Shown here: positions 1 to 11,117 of the stretch, piece after piece | Numbering within the stretch: the first letter of the stretch is position 1 | Layout of the letters: each line of letters opens with the position of its first letter | Assembly (NCBI GenBank): GCA_038380435.1 | Contig: JAWZYU010000017.1 | Span: 25,295,283 to 25,359,282, forward strand | DNA: 64,000 bases | Direction: 5' to 3' | Source: Ryuthela nishihirai | Taxonomy: Eukaryota; Arthropoda; Arachnida; Araneae; Heptathelidae | Notes under the pieces: model-generated | Databases searched by the model: none | Told to the model about the DNA's origin: nothing | What the model saw: only the letters and a program-made list of their open reading frames with translations | Translations under genes and position numbers: made by a program

Positions 1-294
1 CTCCGTGTGCGGGAGAGCCCATACCCTGTGCACGTTAAAGAACACGCTGGATGGCCTTGATGGGAGACTACCATCTGTCTCCCAACAGCTCTTCCAGTGG
101 GTCCCCTCCCCCAACCTTCTCTGAGCCTTCGGGGTCCATGTGACCTGGCCATTTAGCCCATGGTGTGCAAAAAAAGTGCCGCTCAGAGGTAACCCAACCC
201 CCAACCTTCTCTTGAGCCTTCAGGGTCCATGTGACCTGGCCATTTAGCCCATGGTGTGCAAAAAAGTGCCGCTCAGAGGTAAAACAACCCAACC
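1..294 (+). mobile_element. tRNA-SINE, 5' part outside window, duplicated tail
   Basis: The copy enters at the window edge in the SINE body and ends in the family's AACCC-type tail. The last roughly 100 bases (from the CAACCTTCTC motif to the tail) occur twice in tandem, joined where a CCCAACC tail meets the internal CCCCCAACC. This suggests a microhomology event between the tail and the body. It is non-coding; the antisense open frame at 68-304 is a shadow. Confidence 0.9.
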
Positions 295-373
295 AGCCGC
301 ACAATGAGCAACGAGAAATTGGTAAGCAGATGACCCCTTGAAAGCCCTCTGTCGGTAGGGGGCGTTGGTAGGG

Positions 374-533
374 GACACCGATGGAAAGGTCACGTCCGTA
401 GGATGTGACGTTTTAAGCTGTGGCCCCGTGAGTGGGGGAGAGTCATACCCTGTGCACGTTAAAGGACACTCTTGATGTCCTTAACGGGAGACTATCAGAT
501 GTCTCCCAACAGTTGCCCAGTGGGTCACTGTCG
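374..533 (+). mobile_element. Old diverged tRNA-SINE fragment
   Basis: The fragment runs from the GGGGACACCGATGG motif through GCACGTTAAAG to GTCTCCCAACAG, matching the middle of the SINE with many substitutions. Neither the tRNA head nor the tail is recognisable. Confidence 0.75.
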
Positions 534-1147
534 TGGGGACGAGTGCTGGTCCACTCCCGAACTTCCTTTTAATTTCTCTGTTAATTAATTATTCCAATTA
601 ATTAATCTTCATCCGTGTTGGTGGATGAACTCGCAGAACACCTCGTGCTTAGATGTGCGTCAGACGTTAAGTGCTTTCGATGAAAGAAATAAATGTCCAA
701 GGCACTAAATAGAGGAATACACACTATTCATTTACCTTCACACACATATATATATAACATATGGGAACGTGCGAGATTCTATGGGCCTTAGCTCTCTCAA
801 CACTTCGCTGGGTAAAAATGACTTTATAGATGTTCCTTGTAGACTTCCTCCAATCAGCTGAATTTAGCTTAAATGCTGTTTTACTTCTGCAGGCATTCAT
901 TCCATGCAGTGAAATCTGTACATTCCTGTACCAAAATCTCTTTACAAACCTTAAAACTAATCCCTGTGTACATAACTTGGTTCATGCAGAACCGAACCCT
1001 GCTCCTTTAGGGTTCTGAGAAAGAGTGTCACTTTGACGCGCTAAGCAAACGTGACTTCTCCGTTCTTCAGCAATACTCATTCTGATTTCTTCCCTGCATC
1101 TACTCGTCTTCCTCTTGGTGACCAACACTTCCGTCTACTAGTTGGAT
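534..1147. other. Unassigned AT-rich stretch
   Basis: It contains an ATTAATTAATT-type inverted tract near 581-607 and a short TA microsatellite near 746-757. A 62-codon open frame at 830-1018 has no recognisable domain. I see no gene. Confidence 0.5.
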
Positions 1148-1930
1148 TTGGGTTGTTTTACCTCTGAGCGAGGGGGCAGTGGTGGCTCAGTCGGTAGCGC
1201 GCCAGACGCGTAATCTGTAGTTCCCAGGTTCGAGTCGCAGCTGGGTCAGCGTTGAGATTTATCTCCGCAAAATTCCCCGCCCTGCCCACGGTCAGGAGTG
1301 GACACCGATGGGCTTGGAAAGGCCGCCGTCCGTCGGATGGGACGTTAAGCCGTGGCCCCGTGTGCGGGAGAGCCATACCCTGTGCACGTTAAAGAACACC
1401 CTGGATGGCCTTGACGGGAGGCTACTATCTGTCTCCCAACAGCTGTTCCAGTGGGTCCCCTTCCCCAACTTTCTCTGAGCCTTCGGGGTCCATGTGACCT
1501 GGCCATTTAGCCCATGGTGTGCAAAAAAGTGCCGCTCAGAGTGAAACAACCCAACCTCTGAGCGGCACTTTTTTGCACACCATGGGCTAAATGGCCAGGT
1601 CACAAAGATCCCAAAAGCGCAGAGAAGGTTGGGAGAGGGGACCCACTGGAACAGCTGTTGGGAGACAGATGGTAACCTCCGGTCAAGGCCATTCAGCGTG
1701 TTCTTTAACGTGCACAGGGTATGGCTCTCTCCCGCACACGGGGCCACGGCTTAACGTCCCATCCGACGGACGGCGGTCTTTCCAAGACCATCGATGTCCT
1801 CTACTGACCATGGGTAGGGCGGGGAATTTTTCGGAGAAAAATCTCAATGCTGACCTAGTTGGGACTCGAACCTGGGAACTACAGATTACGAGCCTGACGC
1901 GCTACCGACTGAGCTACACCCGACCCTCTA
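1148..1930 (-). mobile_element. tRNA-SINE, split by a younger SINE
   Basis: The tail-proximal piece lies at 1148-1170 and the body with tRNA head at 1554-1930. The copy is interrupted by a plus-strand SINE at 1171-1553, and the 11-bp duplication ACCTCTGAGCG (1160-1170 and 1554-1564) marks that insertion. The head still shows A and B box motifs on the minus strand near 1860-1920. Confidence 0.9.
1171..1553 (+). mobile_element. tRNA-SINE nested in an older SINE
   Basis: Near full-length copy from the GGTGGCTCAGTCGG head to an AACAACCCA tail. It is inserted in the 3' end of the minus-strand SINE with the 11-bp target duplication ACCTCTGAGCG. The result is a tail-to-tail inverted pair whose arms (about 375 bp) could pair in a transcript. 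Confidence 0.93.
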
Positions 1931-2329
1931 CCATTTGGAGCGGAGGGACAGAACCCAATTAAAATCATTTGCAGCCATTCACTTGGGTAATTTCTCCTTG
2001 TTTGAATTCTCCAAGACAATCTTATTGTCACGTTAGCAACGACATTTTTGGCCACGTTGTGGAAAGAATCCTCTGACCAGGAAGTTTATCTATTACTACT
2101 GGTACAAACATACGAAGACTATAGTTATCTCTGCAAAAGAAAGAGCACAGGCCATCCTTAGGTCTCAGAAGAGAGTGTGCAGCGAATTCGGGAAACTTTC
2201 CAACGCAAGCCAACAGGGAAATCGTGGCTAGATTCCACAGATGAGAATTTGGCATGTACCACGTGGCAGCCATTGCATCTCCTTGAAGGCCAATGACAAA
2301 GTCATTCGTTACGATTTCTGAAATGAAAC
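1931..2329. other. Unassigned stretch upstream of LINE
   Basis: No coding signal is recognised. It may include unrecognisable 5' LINE sequence, because the reverse transcriptase homology begins abruptly near 2380. Confidence 0.4.
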
Positions 2330-3782
2330 TTGGGAGAAAGTGGAAGATGATGTGATTAGGAAGAGCTGGATTATCAACTTGATATTTTTTATGATAAAGG
2401 CATGGTTCCTAAGGATTTTACCAGCGCTTTTATTATCCCCATTTTTAAAAAAGGTGATCGCAGTTCTTGTGATAACTATAGGGGTATCAGCCTACTCTCT
2501 GTTCCAGGTAAAGTTCTTTCCATGATTGTGCTTAATAGAATTAAGAATCTGGTTGACAGGCAATTGCGTGATGAGCAATGTGGATTCAGAAGTGGTAGGG
2601 GATGTGTGGATCAGATATTTTCACTTAGGCAGATTCTTGAGAAATGTTTAGAGTTTCAGAAACCTTTGGTTGCTAGCTTTGTTGATTTCAAAAAGGCTTT
2701 CGACTCTGTTGATCGTCATAATTTGTGGTTGATTGTGAGATCATATGGTATACCTGACAAGTTAGTTAACATAATGAAAGCTCTCTATAATAACACTGAG
2801 TCGTGTGTGAGAGTTGGTAAAGCTTGTAGCAATTGATTTAGTATTACTTCTGGTGTTCGACAAGGTTGCATTTTGTCTCCTTTTCTCTTTAGTTTGGTTG
2901 TTGATTATGTTCTGCGAAATTCACTTCAAGGGAAAGATTTTGGCCTTAAATGGGCTGGAGATACGAAAATGTCTGATTTAGATTATGCTAATGATTTAGC
3001 CCTTTTGGCAAATGATGTTGATGAGATGAACTCTTTCATTCGAGCTGTTGATGAGACTGGTAGTAGAGTAGGTTTGGTTATAAACAGAGAGAAAACTACA
3101 GTGATGAAAATTGGTCAGGCAGGCTGTGATTCAGTTAATCTGAATGGTTGCAGTCTTGAGCAGGTGTCACAGTTTAATTATCTTGGGAGCTATGTAACAG
3201 ATAATGGTGATGTGCGGCATGAGATTAACAGACGAATAGGGATTTTTTGCCGGGACTTTTAAGAATCTATGGAGAGTGTGGAGATATAGGCGTATACACC
3301 TAAAGACTAAAATTAGACTGTATAATAGTTTGGTTCTTTCTAGGGTTAGTTATGGTAGTGAAACTTGGACACTTTGTAAACAAGATAACAGGAAACTAGA
3401 TGCTTTTGATTCTAGATGCTTACGCAGTATCTTGGGTATTAGGTGGTTCAACTTTGTAACTAATGATGAGATTAGGCAAAAGAGTTTGCAACCTCCTTTA
3501 AGCAGCATATTGTGCAGAGAGAGACTCCGTTGGTTTGGCCATGTTGCCCGTATGGATAATTATAGATTGGCGAATAGGGTTATGAACAGTGTGCCTAAAG
3601 GCCTCAGAAAGAGGGGGAGACCTAGGATGCGGTGGGCAGACAATGTCAAACAGGACCTTGTTAGAATTGGTATGCAGTGGCCGGATGCAGCAGATGTAGC
3701 TCAGGACAGATATGCTTCGAGAACTAAATTGCACAGTCTGGTTGGACTTCCGTAGCCCATGACTGCTTGAGGATGATGATGT
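2330..3782 (+). mobile_element. 5'-truncated RTE-like non-LTR retrotransposon
   Basis: LINE remnant with most of the reverse transcriptase domain and the C-terminal region. There is no endonuclease domain, so it is 5' truncated. The 3' end just after the stop codon at 3755 carries a short GATGATGATG run (about 3771-3780). RTE-clade LINEs typically end in such short tandem repeats rather than poly(A). RTE is my best clade guess from the C-terminal motifs and this tail; CR1-like clades are an alternative. Confidence 0.85.
2402..3755 (+). pseudogene. LINE reverse transcriptase, broken
   Basis: Reverse transcriptase of a LINE, which would copy element RNA at a nicked target. The conceptual protein shows IIPIFKKGD, DNYRGISLLS, DEQCGFRSGRGCVDQI, FVDFKKAFDSVDR (first catalytic Asp), GVRQGCILSPFLF and then SDLDYANDLALL, where the family has YADD. 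The first Asp of the active-site pair is therefore Asn (near 2986-2997). The C-terminal part has SYGSETWTL, RLRWFGHVARMD and RKRGRPRMRW. Breaks are an in-frame TGA at 2834-2836 and a frameshift near 3245 that moves the C-terminal part (3276-3755) to another frame. It is inactive on three counts. Confidence 0.92.
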
Positions 3783-4218
3783 TTGCTTTGAAGGTGTGAA
3801 AAAACTTCAGTCCTGAACTTTGCACTGAAAATACAATAGCGCTGAATTGCAGGAGGTACCTCACAATTCTGTAGTGGCTCGTGACACCTGATTGGATGAT
3901 TCAACTAAAGCAATCAATAGTCGAAGATCATGTTACTTAATGAAAATCTTTACTTGACTGTTGCGGGCTCAATAAAGATTAAACTTTCCTGACAAAATGA
4001 GTTTGAACTGGATTGTCAACTTTTTATTTTGCCAAGGGAGGATAATTATGTATGAAGTATTTAAGAACAACATTAGACATGAAAACATAAAATGTTGAAT
4101 ATTTGGTTCATAAGAGAACACTAATAACTTATTTTAACATAATACCTCATTAGTAGTGCATAGCTCAGTCGACTAAATGAATTTTATTTTGAATTTCAAC
4201 TTAAAGGTATACAGTTCA
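3783..4218. other. AT-rich stretch with a possible tRNA-like relic
   Basis: Near 4159-4228 there is an A-box-like TAGCTCAGTCGA and, about 50 bases on, a B-box-like AGTTCAATCCC. This resembles the head of an older SINE into which the next copy inserted. Otherwise there is nothing. Confidence 0.35.
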
Positions 4219-4228
4219 ATCCCTGCAG

Positions 4229-4780
4229 TTGGGTTGTTTTACCTCTGAGCGGCACTTTTTTGCACACCATGGGCTAAATGGCCATATCACTTGGACCCCG
4301 AAGGCTCAGAGAAGGTTGGGGGAGGGGACCCGCTGGAACAGCTGTTGGGAGACAGATGGTAGCCTCCCGTCAAGGCCATCCAGCGTGTTCTTTAACGTTG
4401 GGTTGTTTTACCTCTGAGCGGCACTTTTTTGCACACCATGGGCTAAATGGCCAGGTCACATGGACCCCGAAGGCTCAGAGAAGGTTGGGGGAGGGGACCC
4501 ACTGGAACAGCTGTTGGGAGACAGATGGTAGCCTCCCGTCAAGGCCATCCAGAGTGTTCTTTAACGTGCACAGGGTATGGCTCTCCCGCACACGGGGCCA
4601 CGGCTTAACGTCCCATCCGACGGACGGTGGCCTTTACAAGCCCATCGGTGTCCCCTACTGACCGTGGGCAGGGCGAGGAATTTTGCGGAGATAAATCTCA
4701 ACGCTGACCCAGCTGGGACTCGAACCCGGGAACTGCAGATTGCGAGCCTGGCGCGCTACCGACTGAGCCACCCCCGCCCC
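4229..4780 (-). mobile_element. tRNA-SINE with doubled 3' module
   Basis: Full head (A and B boxes near 4710-4770 on the minus strand). The 169-bp tail-proximal module is present twice, with starts at 4229 and 4398 and the junction TTAACG/TTGGG. The flanking duplication ATCCCTGCAGTT (4219-4230, 4781-4792) brackets both modules, so the element inserted already doubled. Confidence 0.95.
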
Positions 4781-4792
4781 ATCCCTGCAGTT

Positions 4793-5101
4793 GTCATTAT
4801 AGTTTTTTTTTTCAGTCTTGTTTTTACAATTCATTTTACAACCATGTCACTTTGTTTTTACAATTCGTTGTAAAATAAATTTACACATGTAATAATACCA
4901 ATACAATAAATTCATATTGTAAATTAAACGTAACCAAAATAAGCAACTGTTCAAGTGATCATTTACGACAAATAATTCAGTTTTAAATAATATAAATTTA
5001 TAATCGGAAAGAAGTCGAAAAAAATAGTAAACAAATATATTGGACATAGCTTTTACGAATAGTTTTTTTTTAATACATCACTAAAACGGAGGAGAAGAAA
5101 T
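4793..5101. other. AT-rich filler
   Basis: T-rich and A-rich runs with no gene, RNA or repeat recognised. Confidence 0.5.
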
Positions 5102-5114
5102 ACCAATTTATAGG

Positions 5115-5502
5115 TTGTGTTGGGTTGTTTTACCTCTGAGCGGCACTTTTTTGCACACCATGGGCTAAATGGCCAGATCACATGGACCCCGAAGGCTCAG
5201 AGAAGGTTGGGGGAGGGGACCCACTGGAACAGCTGTTGGGAGACAGATGGTAGCTTCCCGTCAAGGCCATCCAGCGTGTTCTTTAACGTGCACAGGGTAT
5301 GTCTCTCCAGCACACGGGGCCACGGGTTAACGTTCCATCCGACGGACGGCGGCCTTTCCAAGCCCATCGGTGTCCCCTACTGACCGTGGGCAGGGCGGGG
5401 AATTTTGCGGAGATAAATCTCAACGCTGACCCAGCTGGGACTCGAACCTGGGAACTACAGATTACGAGCCTGGCGCGCTACCGACTGAGCCATCCCCGCC
5501 CC
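5115..5502 (-). mobile_element. tRNA-SINE, full length
   Basis: Complete copy with intact head and tail. The 13-bp duplication ACCAATTTATAGG (5102-5114, 5503-5515) marks the insertion into AT-rich DNA. Confidence 0.95.
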
Positions 5503-5515
5503 ACCAATTTATAGG

Positions 5516-5870
5516 TAATTATTACAGTGGATGTGTAAAATACTAAATTGGAGTAAGAAAGGACAAGAACATCTTTTTCGAGTTTGTTTGCGAAATTCAA
5601 CAAACTCGCAACTTTCAAAACGCATTATTTATAATAATGCGTTCTGAAAATATCTGGAGAAAAAAAAAGAATATATGCATTACAAAATATCTTTTCATCC
5701 CTCTTCGGTTCAAGATCAGGCAGTTCTCCAGTTTTTTTCCTTACATCAGGGCGCTGCCTGTAGCAATCAAAGTGCACCACCAAACATTTTAGTCACCAGC
5801 CGCCAATACGAAGAACAGCAACAGACGGCGATAATAATTTTCTAAACCGAAAAGACTTTTTTATTGTATA
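5516..5870. other. Unassigned AT-rich stretch
   Basis: It includes an imperfect inverted repeat of GCATTATT-type sequence near 5620-5645. No gene is seen. Confidence 0.45.
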
Positions 5871-6223
5871 CAGTCTCTCGAAAAAGTATCCGAACACTAT
5901 GGTTGATTACAGAATTCAGGAAAAATATCTGGATCGTGTACAGCAACTCTACACGCTCCAGTTACCGTTCGCAGCAAACTGGAGCGTGTGCAGTAACTGG
6001 ACACGCTCCAGTTTGCTGTGAACGGTAACTGCACACGCTCAATATTTTCGTGAGTGAGCCCACACGATCTAGTATCAAAATAATATGACCACCTACAGTC
6101 GCTCAAAAAAGTATCCGAACACTATGGTTGATTACAGAATTCAGAAAAAATATCTGGCAACGATTTTTTTTTTTTTTTAGAAATTAGTGATCTGGCAACC
6201 TTCGTGTCACGTGACACGAAGGT
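5871..6223. mobile_element. Composite fold-back Tc1-like MITE, right part lost
   Basis: It starts at a TA with a Tc1-type terminus (CAGTCTCTCG..AAGTATCCGAACAC). It then carries the GAGCGTGTACAGCAAC/GTTCGCAGCAAACTGG palindromes, and a second terminus begins at 6096. The sequence stops at the CACGTGACACGAAGGT centre, where a truncated SINE follows. There is no coding capacity. Confidence 0.8.
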
Positions 6224-6424
6224 CCCTTGTGCGGGAGAGCTATACCCTGTGCACGCTAAACAACACACTGGATAGCCTTGACGGGAGGCTACCATCTGTC
6301 TCCCAACAACTGATCGAGTGGGTCCCCTCCCCCAACCTTCTCTGAGTCCTCAGGGTCCATGTGACCTGGCCATTTAGCCCATGGTGTTCAAAAAAGTGTC
6401 GCTCAGAGGTAAAACAACCCAACC
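6224..6424 (+). mobile_element. 5'-truncated tRNA-SINE
   Basis: It begins at the GTGCGGGAGAGC motif and runs to an AACCC tail. It abuts the centre of a fold-back MITE, whose other half is missing. Confidence 0.88.
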
Positions 6425-6561
6425 CATCATTTCATATCTTTCACACACACACCACCTTCTGAAAATTAGTTTAATCCCTCATCCCCCAAAATCTCCCCAT
6501 AGGTTAACATGGATTTCCCTATCCTTTAACATTGCCCAGAACTCTCAATCTTGTCACTACT

Positions 6562-6966
6562 GAGGCGGGGGTGGCTCAGTCGGTAGCGCACCAGGCTCGT
6601 AATTTGTAGTTCCCAGGTTCGAGTCCCAGCTGGGTCAGCGTTGAGATTTATCTCCGCAAAATTCCCCGCCCTGCCCACGGTCAGTAGGGGACACCGATGG
6701 GCTTGGAAAGGCCGCCGTCCGTCGGATGGGACGTTAAGACGTGGCCCCGTGTGCGGGAGAGCCATACCCTGTGCAAGTTAAAGAACACGCTGGGTGGCCT
6801 TGACGGGACGCTACCATCTGTCTCCCAACAGCTGTTCCAGTGGTTGCTCAGAGAAGGTTGGTCCCTCCACCAACCTTCTCTGAGATTTCGGGGTCCATGT
6901 GACCTGGCCATTTATCCCATGGTGTGCAAAACAGTGCCGCTCAGAGGTAAAACAACCCAACCCAAC
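6562..6966 (+). mobile_element. tRNA-SINE, full length with small internal duplication
   Basis: Head A box near 6570 and B box near 6617. About 20 extra bases in the body (GCTCAGAGAAGGTTGG inverted next to its counterpart near 6846-6885) make a small hairpin. A likely target duplication is TCACTACT (6554-6561, 6970-6977). Confidence 0.9.
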
Positions 6967-7739
6967 TTCTCACTACTTGTCTTAACCTATAAGAAAAACT
7001 GTATTGAGAAATATCAAAACGAAGTTCTTTCACAGAATGCCCTAAATGGTTTACAGAAAATTTCCAGAATATATATATTTTTACATGCTCAATCGCCTAG
7101 TGAGTTTGCGCAGATGGAAAAATGATTCAAATTGTTCAGAAGCAATGATTTTCTGAACAAATCAAAGTCACTAACTCCAAAATGACAGAATGTGCATTTG
7201 CATCAAGACGGAGACATTTTAAGAGAAAATGTTTTAACAAATCCACAAAGCGACCGACAAGAAGATGGGTAATTAAATTGAAACGAAAACTGTAATTCCG
7301 AATGATTCTCGTATATTCAAAATGTTGTAATATTGATTTAGTAGTAGACTCAACATGCCATTTGAGTTAAAATCCATTCCACTTATTACCATAAACGACT
7401 CTTATTTCTCTAATCGAAATTACGATAATGACCAATTACTGCTGCTAAGTTGAAGCGAAATCTGTTACCATAATTGGAAACTAATGTTACCATAATGAAC
7501 TGATGGTTAAATATCAGCGATCATTTTTTCGCAAATACGATTTATTTAAAATGCATGGAGAACTTTCTCAATATGGAGGATACTTATGCGCTTTTCCCTG
7601 GTATTATTTTACTAAACTTCCATTATTTGATTTTATATATAAAACAATATAACACATAACCTGTGAACCAAATTAAGCACCGAAATGTAATTGGCTGTAG
7701 TAAATCTTAGCTGTCAGGAATCCAACATACATAAGGGGA
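6967..7739. other. Unassigned AT-rich stretch
   Basis: No reading frame of note, no tandem repeat and no recognised mobile element. Confidence 0.5.
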
Positions 7740-8397
7740 GATTGATTCAGTCATAGCGGCAGAATCGTAATCTGGTTTCTCATGTGCGTTCAGAAATTTC
7801 TCTGCTGAGTTTCTCTATACTCTCGATGAGAGAGTGGACATTGGGTTGGGTTGTTTTACCTCTGAGCGACACTTTTTTGGACACCATGGGCTAAATGGCC
7901 AGGTCACATGGACCCCGAAGGCTCAGAGAAGGTTAGGGGGAGGGGACCCACTAGAACAGCTGTTGGGAAACAGATGGTAGACTCACGTCAAGGCCATACA
8001 GCGTGTTCTTTAACGTGCACAGGGTATGGCTCTTCCGCACACGGGGCCACGGCTTATCGTCCCATCCGACGGACGGCGGCCTTTCCAAGCCCATCGGTGT
8101 CCCTTACTGACCGTTTGCAGGGCGGTGAATTTTGCGGAGATAAATCTCAACGCTGACCCAGCTGGGACTCTAACCCGGGAACTGCAGATTGCGAGCCTGG
8201 CGCGCTACCGACTGAGCCACCCCCGCCCCGAGTGGACATTGATGGGCTTTGAAAGGCCACCATTCATAGGAGGAATGGGATGTTAAACCACAAGTCCCAC
8301 GTGAAGAAGAGTCACTCACTGTGACGCGCTAAATAACATGCAAGATGGCCTTGACTAAAGAGCTTGACTCTGAAGCATTCTCCTTCCCTTGTTCAAC
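7740..8397 (+). mobile_element. Old diverged tRNA-SINE that runs into the 48-bp array
   Basis: The head-like part (7740-7842) and body (8242-8397: GATGGGCTTTGAAAGGCC, GATGTTAAACC, AACATGCAAGATGGCCTTGAC) match the SINE order with heavy divergence. A young SINE splits it. Its CTCTGAGCCGTCGGGGTCC segment at about 8397 is the first unit of the minisatellite. Confidence 0.78.
7843..8229 (-). mobile_element. tRNA-SINE nested in an older SINE
   Basis: Near full-length copy flanked by the duplication GAGTGGACATTG (around 7832-7842 and 8230-8241). The interrupted target is the older plus-strand SINE. Confidence 0.92.
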
Positions 8398-11062
8398 TCT
8401 GAGCCGTCGGGGTCCCTGTGGCCTGGTCAGTGTGTGCGAAACACGTGCCAGCCGTCGGGGTCCCTGTGGCCTGGTCAGTGTGTGCGAAACTCATGCCAGC
8501 CTTCGAGGTCCCTGTGGCCTGGTCAGTGTGTGCGAAACTCGTGCCAGCCTTCGAGGTCCCTGTGGCCTGGTCAGTGTGTGCGAAACTCGAGCCAGCCGTC
8601 GAGATCCCTGTGGCCTGGTCAGTGTGTGCGAAACACGTGCCAGCCGTCGAGGTCCCTGTGGCCTGGTCACTGTGTGCGAAACTCGTGCCAGCCATCGAGG
8701 TCCCTGTGGCCTGGTCAGTGTGTGAGAAACACGTGCCAGCTGTCGAGGTCCCTGTGGCCTGGTCAGTGTGCGAAACTCGTGCCAGCCGTCGAGGTCCCTG
8801 GGCCTGGTCAGTGTGTGCGAAACACGTGCCAGCCGTCGAGGTCCCTGTGGCCTGGTCAGTGTGTGCGAAACACGTGCCAGCCGTCGAGGTCCCTGTGGCC
8901 TGGTCAGTGTGTGCGAAACACGTGCCAACCGTCGAGGTCCCTGTGGCCTGGTCTGTGTGTGCGAAACACGTGCCAGCCGTCGAGGTCCCTGTGGCCTGGT
9001 CAGTGTGTGCGAAACACGTGCCAGCCTTCGAGGTCCCTGTGGCCTGGTCAGTGTGTGCGAAACACGTGCCAGCCGTCGAGGTCCCTGTGGCCTGGTCAGT
9101 GTGTGCGAAACACGTGCCAGCTGTCGAGGTCCCTGTGGCCTGGTCAGTGTGTGCGAAACACGTGCCAGCCGTCGAGGTCCCTGTGGCCTGGTCAGTGTGT
9201 GCGAAACACGTGCCAACCGTCGAGGTCCCTGTGGCCTGGTCAGTGTGTGCGAAACACGTGCCAGCCGTCGAGGTCCCTGTAGCCTGGTCAGTGTGTGCGA
9301 AACACGTGCCAGCCGTCGAGGTCCCTGTGACCTGGTCAGTGTGTGCGAAACACGTGCCAGATGTCGAGGTCCCTGTGGCCTGGTCAGTGTGTGCGAAACA
9401 CGTGCCAGCCGTCGAGGTCCCTGTGGCCTGGTCAGTGTGTGCGAAACACGTGCCAGCCGTCGGGGTCCCTGTGGCCTGGTCAGTGTGTGCGAAACTCATG
9501 CCAGCCTTCGAGGTCCCTGTGGCCTGGTCAGTGTGTGCGAAACTCGTGCCAGCCTTCGAGGTCCCTGTGGCCTGGTCAGTGTGTGCGAAACACGTGCCAG
9601 CCGTCGAGGTCCCTGTGGCCTGGTCACTGTGTGCGAAACTCGTGCCAGCCATCGAGGTCCCTGTGGCCTGGTCAGTGTGTGAGAAACACGTGCCAGCTGT
9701 CGAGGTCCCTGTGGCCTGGTCAGTGTGCGAAACTCGTGCCAGCCGTCGAGGTCCCTGGGCCTGGTCAGTGTGTGCGAAACACGTGCCAGCCGTCGAGGTC
9801 CCTGTGGCCTGGTCAGTGTGTGCGAAACACGTGCCAGCCGTCGAGGTCCCTGTGGCCTGGTCAGTGTGTGCGAAACACGTGCCAACCGTCGAGGTCCCTG
9901 TGGCCTGGTCTGTGTGTGCGAAACACGTGCCAGCCGTCGAGGTCCCTGTGGCCTGGTCAGTGTGTGCGAAACACGTGCCAGCCTTCGAGGTCCCTGTGGC
10001 CTGGTCAGTGTGTGCGAAACACGTGCCAGCCGTCGAGGTCCCTGTGGCCTGGTCAGTGTGTGCGAAACACGTGCCAGCTGTCAAGGTCCCTGTGGCCTGG
10101 TCAGTGTGTGCGAAACACGTGCCAGCCGTCGAGGTCCCTGTAGCCTGGTCAGTGTGTGCGAAACACGTGCCAACCGTCGAGGTCCCTGTGGCCTGGTCAG
10201 TGTGTGTGAAACACGTGCCAGCCGTCGAGGTTCCTGTGGCCTGGTCAGTGTGTGCGAAACACGTGCCAGCTGTCGAGGTCCTTGTGGCCTGGTCAGTGTG
10301 TGCGAAACTCGTGCCAGCCTTCGAGGTCCCTGTGGCCTGGTCAGTGTGTGCGAAACACGTGCCAGCCGTCGAGGTCCCTGTGGCCTGGTCAGTGTGTGCG
10401 AAACACCTGCCAGCCTTCGAGGTCCCTGTGGCCTGGTCAGTGTGTGCGAAACTCATGCCAGCCTTCGAAGTCCCTGTGGCCTGGTCAGTGTGTGCGAAAC
10501 ACGTGCCAGATGTCGAGGTCCCTGTGGCCTGATCAGTGTGTGCGAAACACGTGCCAGCCATCAAGGTCCCTGTGGCCTGGTCAGTGTGTGCGAAACACGT
10601 GCCAGCCGTCGGGGTCCCTGTGGCCTGGTCAGTGTTTGCGAAACTCGTGCCAGCCTTCGAGGTCCCTGTGGCCTGGTCAGTGTGTGCGAAACTCGTGCCA
10701 GCCTTTGAGGTCCCTGTGGCCTGGTCAGTGTGTGCGAAACTCATGCCAGCCGTCAAGGTCCCTGTGGCCTGGTCAGTGTGTGCGAAACACGTGCCAGCTG
10801 TCGGGGTCCCTGTGGCCTGGTCAGTGTTTGCGAAACTCGTGCCAGCCTTTAAGGTCCCTGTGGCCTGGTCAGTGTATGCGAAACACGTGCCAGCCGTCGA
10901 GGTCCCTGTGGCCTGGTCAGTGTGTGCGAAACACGTGCCAGCCGTCGAGGTCCCTGTGGCCTGGTCAGTGTGTGCGAAACTCGTGCCAGCCTTTGAGGTC
11001 CCTGTGGCCTGGTCAGTGTTTGCGAAACATGTGCCAGCCGTCGAGGTCCCTGTGGCTGTGCG
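8397..11062. repeat. 48-bp minisatellite derived from a SINE 3' region
   Basis: About 55 units of 48 bp, for example starting CAGCCGTCGAGGTCCCTGTG and ending GCGAAACACGTGC. The unit aligns with the SINE segment GCCTTCGGGGTCC..GTGACCTGGCC..GGTGTGCAAAAAAGTGCC. The old SINE body precedes the array and a GTGCAGTTAGAGG motif, like the SINE's GTGCCGCTCAGAGG, follows it at about 11071. Because 48 is 16 codons, several frames stay open for hundreds of codons (891 at most); these are periodic artefacts. Variant units recur in the same order about 957 bp apart. Confidence 0.95.
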
Positions 11063-11090
11063 AAACACGTGCAGTTAGAGGCGAGAAAAG
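11063..11090 (+). mobile_element. SINE 3' remnant closing the 48-bp array
   Basis: GTGCAGTTAGAGGCGAGAAAAG corresponds in order to the SINE's GTGCCGCTCAGAGGTAAAAC. The array therefore sits inside what was one SINE copy. Confidence 0.6.
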
Positions 11091-11117
11091 AAGCCTATCC
11101 AGCATACAATATCTGAG

